The position numbers and the translations under genes are program-made. 53,714 nt of DNA, from contig NZ_NXIB02000004.1 of assembly GCF_002412335.2 (NCBI RefSeq), positions 1 to 53,714 of the forward strand. The letters are read 5' to 3'. This DNA comes from Tychonema bourrellyi FEM_GT703. GTDB lineage: Bacteria > Cyanobacteriota > Cyanobacteriia > Cyanobacteriales > Microcoleaceae. This document shows, piece by piece, positions 51,166 to 53,714 of the stretch; position 1 is the first letter of the stretch, and the number at the start of each line of letters is the position of its first letter. The notes below the pieces were generated by a model that searched no databases, was not told where the DNA came from, and was given only the letters and a program-made list of their open reading frames with translations.

Positions 51166-52134
51166 ATGCAATTCAGTGTTATCAAACAGCGATCGATCTG
51201 GTGGAGTATTTCCGCCGCTATTATCCTAGCCGGCATAGTGTCAATGGCTATCTCTTGGACTCGTCCCGACATCCGCGCACCACTGCGGCCGAGTTTGGAC
51301 TTTATCGGCGGCACTAGGCTACAATTTGAACTCGACTGCACGAAACCAGAAAACTGTAAACCCATCGATCTTGCTGCTGTCCGCGAAGTGCTGGACACCC
51401 AAGGTTTAGCTGGTAGCAGCATTCAAGTTATCGGCAAAGAACAGCGGGGTATATCGCTACGCACGAAAACTTTGGATGTGGAAAAGCGGACTAAGTTGCA
51501 AACAGGTTTGAGCGAAAAAATAGGCGCTTTTTCTCCTCAATCCACTCAAATTGATACAGTTGGGCCTACCCTCGGCAAACAATTATTTACTTCTGGATTG
51601 TTGGCTTTATTGCTTTCCTTTGCTGGAATTACTACTTATCTGACATTCCGATTTCAGTTGGATTATGCCTTTTTTGCTTTCGTGGCTTTGTTTCACGATG
51701 TGTTAATTACCGTTGGTGTTTTCTCATTTTTGGGTCTAGTTCAAGGTGTAGAAGTTGACAGTTTATTTGTAGTAGCCCTCTTGACAATCATCGGTTTTTC
51801 TGTTAACGATACAGTGGTAATTTACGATCGCGTGCGAGAAGTAATAAAGCTAAATCCGGGACAGTCGATCGATCAAGTTGTCGATGATGCCGTGATGCAG
51901 ACCCTGGGAAGGTCAATTAACACGACGATGACAACGCTGCTGACATTGTTTTCCATATTTTTGTTTGGCGGTGAAACCCTCAAATACTTTGCTTTAGCTT
52001 TAATTGTCGGTTTTATTGCTGGTGCGTATTCAAGTATTTTCATTGCTAGTACGCTACTCGCTTGGTGGCGCAGTCGCACGGGTAACTCTATCCCAGTTCC
52101 TGTAGAAGCAATCAATCTATCTGATGAAGTTTAG
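51166..52134 (+). CDS. secF: Protein translocase subunit SecF
   Basis: The 322-residue protein shows [18 protein letters not shown] and [21 protein letters not shown]. The membrane signature is [28 protein letters not shown], split here at DTVV, and the last helices follow. It forms the SecDF complex with the upstream SecD. Confidence 0.97.
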   Translation: MQFSVIKQRSIWWSISAAIILAGIVSMAISWTRPDIRAPLRPSLDFIGGTRLQFELDCTKPENCKPIDLAAVREVLDTQGLAGSSIQVIGKEQRGISLRTKTLDVEKRTKLQTGLSEKIGAFSPQSTQIDTVGPTLGKQLFTSGLLALLLSFAGITTYLTFRFQLDYAFFAFVALFHDVLITVGVFSFLGLVQGVEVDSLFVVALLTIIGFSVNDTVVIYDRVREVIKLNPGQSIDQVVDDAVMQTLGRSINTTMTTLLTLFSIFLFGGETLKYFALALIVGFIAGAYSSIFIASTLLAWWRSRTGNSIPVPVEAINLSDEV

Positions 52135-52137
52135 TTA

Positions 52138-52348
52138 ACTGTTGACTGTTGACAGTTAACTGTTGACTGTTGACTGTTAACTGTTGACTGTTAACTGTTG
52201 ACTGTTGACTGTTAACTGTTGACTGTTAACTGACTAATAACAAATAACCAATAACAAATAACCAATAACAAATAACCAATCACCAATCACCAATAACCAA
52301 TAACAAATAACAAATAACCAATCACCAATCACCAATCACCAATAACTC
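52138..52348. repeat. STRR: TGTTGACTG heptamers then ATAACAA units
   Basis: A run of TGTTGACT/TGTTAACT heptamers (52138-52231) changes into AATAACAAATAACC and CACCAATCACCAAT repeats that run up to the next start codon. The array fills nearly the whole gap after secF. The GTG start of the following gene lies at its edge. Confidence 0.86.
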
Positions 52349-52729
52349 GTGACTAATGACAGCGATCCAAATTTTCAAATTGAAGTCCAAAGGCTCCACA
52401 AACTCACAGTATATGGCCGCTGGTTAACTGTAATCTTTTTGTGGATTAGCATCGGTTCTTTTAGTATTTGGGGTTTGCGAGATGAAATTGCTTTGTGGAT
52501 AGAAAATTTTACTTGGGCCGCGGTGCGTTATGGTTTATACTTTCACCGCTGGCCTACTCTCGGTTTGGGTTTGTGTTTGGGAATGACTTTAGCAGTGCTA
52601 ACTTGGCAAGGTCGCAATATTGTGCGAGGATTACCACTGCGGGAAAAACGGCGTTTGGAAGAACAAGTCCGCCGCATTCGCCAACAAGGATCAAGTCATC
52701 CCCTGTGGAAGTGGGTTTGCCGATTTTGA
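52349..52729 (+). CDS. Small two-helix membrane protein
   Basis: The 126-residue protein starts with GTG. Two transmembrane helices (LTVIFLWISIGSFSIWGL, and PTLGLGLCLGMTLAVLTW) are followed by an Arg/Lys-rich cytosolic end (LREKRRLEEQVRRIRQQG). I know of no characterised function. The start next to a repeat array makes the N-terminus less certain. Confidence 0.7.
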   Translation: MTNDSDPNFQIEVQRLHKLTVYGRWLTVIFLWISIGSFSIWGLRDEIALWIENFTWAAVRYGLYFHRWPTLGLGLCLGMTLAVLTWQGRNIVRGLPLREKRRLEEQVRRIRQQGSSHPLWKWVCRF

Positions 52730-52776
52730 ATCAGAAATCAGGATTGAATAGCTCTTGTAGGGACACTCCAAAAGCC

Positions 52777-52840
52777 CATTAGTGTCAACTTAAGCCTGAA
52801 AGCCCTGAGAAATCTGGTTTTTACCTGAGTCTAGATGGCA
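52777..52840. repeat. Partial MITE (GTGTCAACTTAAG type)
   Basis: CCCATTAGTGTCAACTTAAG is followed by TTTTTACCTGAGTCTAGATGG. Both match the reverse complement of 26566-26625, the right half of the MITE at 26404-26630. Then a T/C-rich tract follows to about 52887. No gene is seen in 52730-53018. Confidence 0.75.
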
Positions 52841-53018
52841 ATAAAGCTTGCTATATAAGCACTCTTCCTTCTTCCTTCTTCCTTCTACTTATGATATGAT
52901 TGCTTCCCATCACCAGGAGCAATATCACCCAAAAGAAAGATGTCTTCAAAGGAAATTGGGTGTTATCTTGCTAAAGCATTCCATACAAAAATACTTTTAC
53001 CGAAAAGGAGAGCAAAAA

Positions 53019-53417
53019 ATGGAAATACCCACAGAGCGCGAAGAAGGAAGAGTCGGCGAAAGAGAACTCGAATCCATACCTGTAGGTGCAAAAGTTTCTG
53101 CCGAAAAAGTGAGTGGGGTTGAACTAGAATCTAATCCTTTAGAGACCCCTATTTATACTCAGGAAAAAGTTAGCGTTGAGGAGTTAAAGATTAACGGCGA
53201 CGATTTGGTTGCTAAAGTTAAAGAGCTGATTCACGAAGGCAGTATCCGTCGCATAATTATCAAAAATGAAGAGGGACAAATCTTGATTGAAGTTCCTCTG
53301 ACGGTGGGAGTAGTTGGCGGAGTTATCGGTGCGACATTGTTTCCAGTGATTGCAGCAGTAGGGGCGATCGGTGCATTAGTTGCTCACATGACTATAATCA
53401 TCGAGAAATCAACGTAA
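53019..53417 (+). CDS. DUF4342-type small membrane-associated protein
   Basis: The 132-residue protein has an acidic N-terminal part (EIPTEREEGRVGERELESIP). The domain starts VSVEELKINGDDLVAKVKEL, then IHEGSIRRIIIKNEEGQILI. It ends in a membrane-like Gly/Val/Ala-rich segment (TVGVVGGVIGATLFPVIAAV). This agrees with DUF4342 proteins. The ATG at 53019 has AAAGGAGAG ahead; the open frame upstream from 52848 runs through repeats and is less likely. Confidence 0.8.
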   Translation: MEIPTEREEGRVGERELESIPVGAKVSAEKVSGVELESNPLETPIYTQEKVSVEELKINGDDLVAKVKELIHEGSIRRIIIKNEEGQILIEVPLTVGVVGGVIGATLFPVIAAVGAIGALVAHMTIIIEKST

Positions 53418-53446
53418 TATCAATTCCCGTTGTATTCAGAGATGAT

Positions 53447-53552
53447 ATAGCCTTTCTCAGAAAGATGAGGTACGCTTCGGGCATAGGGCATAGGGCATAG
53501 GGCATAGGGCATAGGGCATAGGGCATACCTCACTTTTTCGAGAACCGCTATA
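53447..53552. repeat. Nested element with GGGCATA STRR core
   Basis: ATAGCCTTTCTCAGAAAGAT (left, 53447) and an imperfect complement ending CGAGAACCGCTATAG (right, about 53525-53552) bracket a seven-copy GGGCATA array. This is the same frame as the inner element at 21159-21305. Confidence 0.8.
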
Positions 53553-53556
53553 GTAA

Positions 53557-53655
53557 CGGAGGACACGGCAGTGCCCATTGGTGTCAACTTAACGTCAAAT
53601 GTAGTCAGAGACTGCTGTTTGACGATTAGGCCTAGATCCCCCCTAACCCCCCTTA
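53557..53655. repeat. Left half of GGACACGGCA MITE
   Basis: GGAGGACACGGCAGTGCCCA and GTGTCAACTTAACGTCAAA, then GACTGCTGTTTGAC and CTAGATCCCCCC, match the left and core parts of 26404-26500. The match fades after CCCTTAAGAAG at about 53660; the right half is not present in the window. Confidence 0.8.
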
Positions 53656-53714
53656 AGAAGCAGGGTGGATTAATTGTCAGAAAATAAATTATCATCATAG
53701 TCGATCGGGTGCGT

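Noticed and set aside
1-53714. Insertion sequences or transposases
   Set aside because: I found no transposase or integrase gene; the elements here are small and non-coding, so they would depend on proteins from elsewhere.

Overview
The window comes from a cyanobacterium, most likely a filamentous Microcoleus/Oscillatoria/Tychonema-type genome (lineage inferred, not proven). The evidence is psbO (photosystem II manganese-stabilising protein), a group 3 sigma factor of the SigF type, the pdhB-secD-secF order, very frequent GCGATCGC (HIP1) octamers, and heptanucleotide tandem repeats (STRRs) plus small palindromic elements in nearly every intergenic gap. No complete transposase, tRNA, rRNA or CRISPR array was seen.

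Layout. 0-9.5 kb: CHASE-domain adenylate cyclase, SbcC-type nuclease ATPase, a MazF-like toxin with its antitoxin, an outer-membrane-type protein, and a photolyase that looks split into two genes. 9.6-17.3 kb: ribD, a small membrane protein, a secreted repeat protein with a PPC-like domain, a Tat-exported flavin amine oxidase, a small secreted protein and an MsbA-type ABC exporter. 17.5-26.4 kb: a histidine kinase fused to a whole amino-acid-permease-like membrane domain and coupled to an orphan DppB-like permease, then apt, an aspartate aminotransferase, sigF, psbO and a small conserved gene. 26.7-29.9 kb: an RTX-repeat protein with a Thr-Pro tail and an RNase D-like exonuclease.

29.9-48.3 kb is an accessory, defence-flavoured stretch: four Uma2-type genes (one a remnant), a coupled AAA ATPase plus TOPRIM-like pair resembling a two-gene OLD/PARIS-style system, a PIN/excisionase-type toxin-antitoxin pair, an orphan cytosine-5 methyltransferase, HicAB, a ribbon-helix-helix protein, a 53-residue antitoxin-like ORF, a HIRAN-like pair, a Phd-like fusion with a Cys/His-motif partner, a VanX-like dipeptidase, an SH3 protein and a NACHT NTPase. 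Housekeeping genes (HIT, comM/yifB, purB) are embedded in it. Two degenerate copies of the purB promoter region lie at 37.3 and 39.8 kb, between accessory genes, so this block appears to have grown by repeated insertion or duplication just upstream of purB. 48.4-53.7 kb returns to core genes (pdhB, secD, secF, a small membrane protein, a DUF4342-type protein) separated by repeats.

Two themes stand out. First, mobile palindromic repeats have entered genes in frame: a CCCCCTT..AAGGGGG-type element lies inside both sbcC and the ABC exporter, adding Pro/Gly/Lys-rich 11-residue-type repeats. Second, several gene arrangements are unusual enough to test as new systems: the permease-kinase fusion, the ATPase/TOPRIM pair, the split photolyase, and the small gene pairs stacked upstream of purB.
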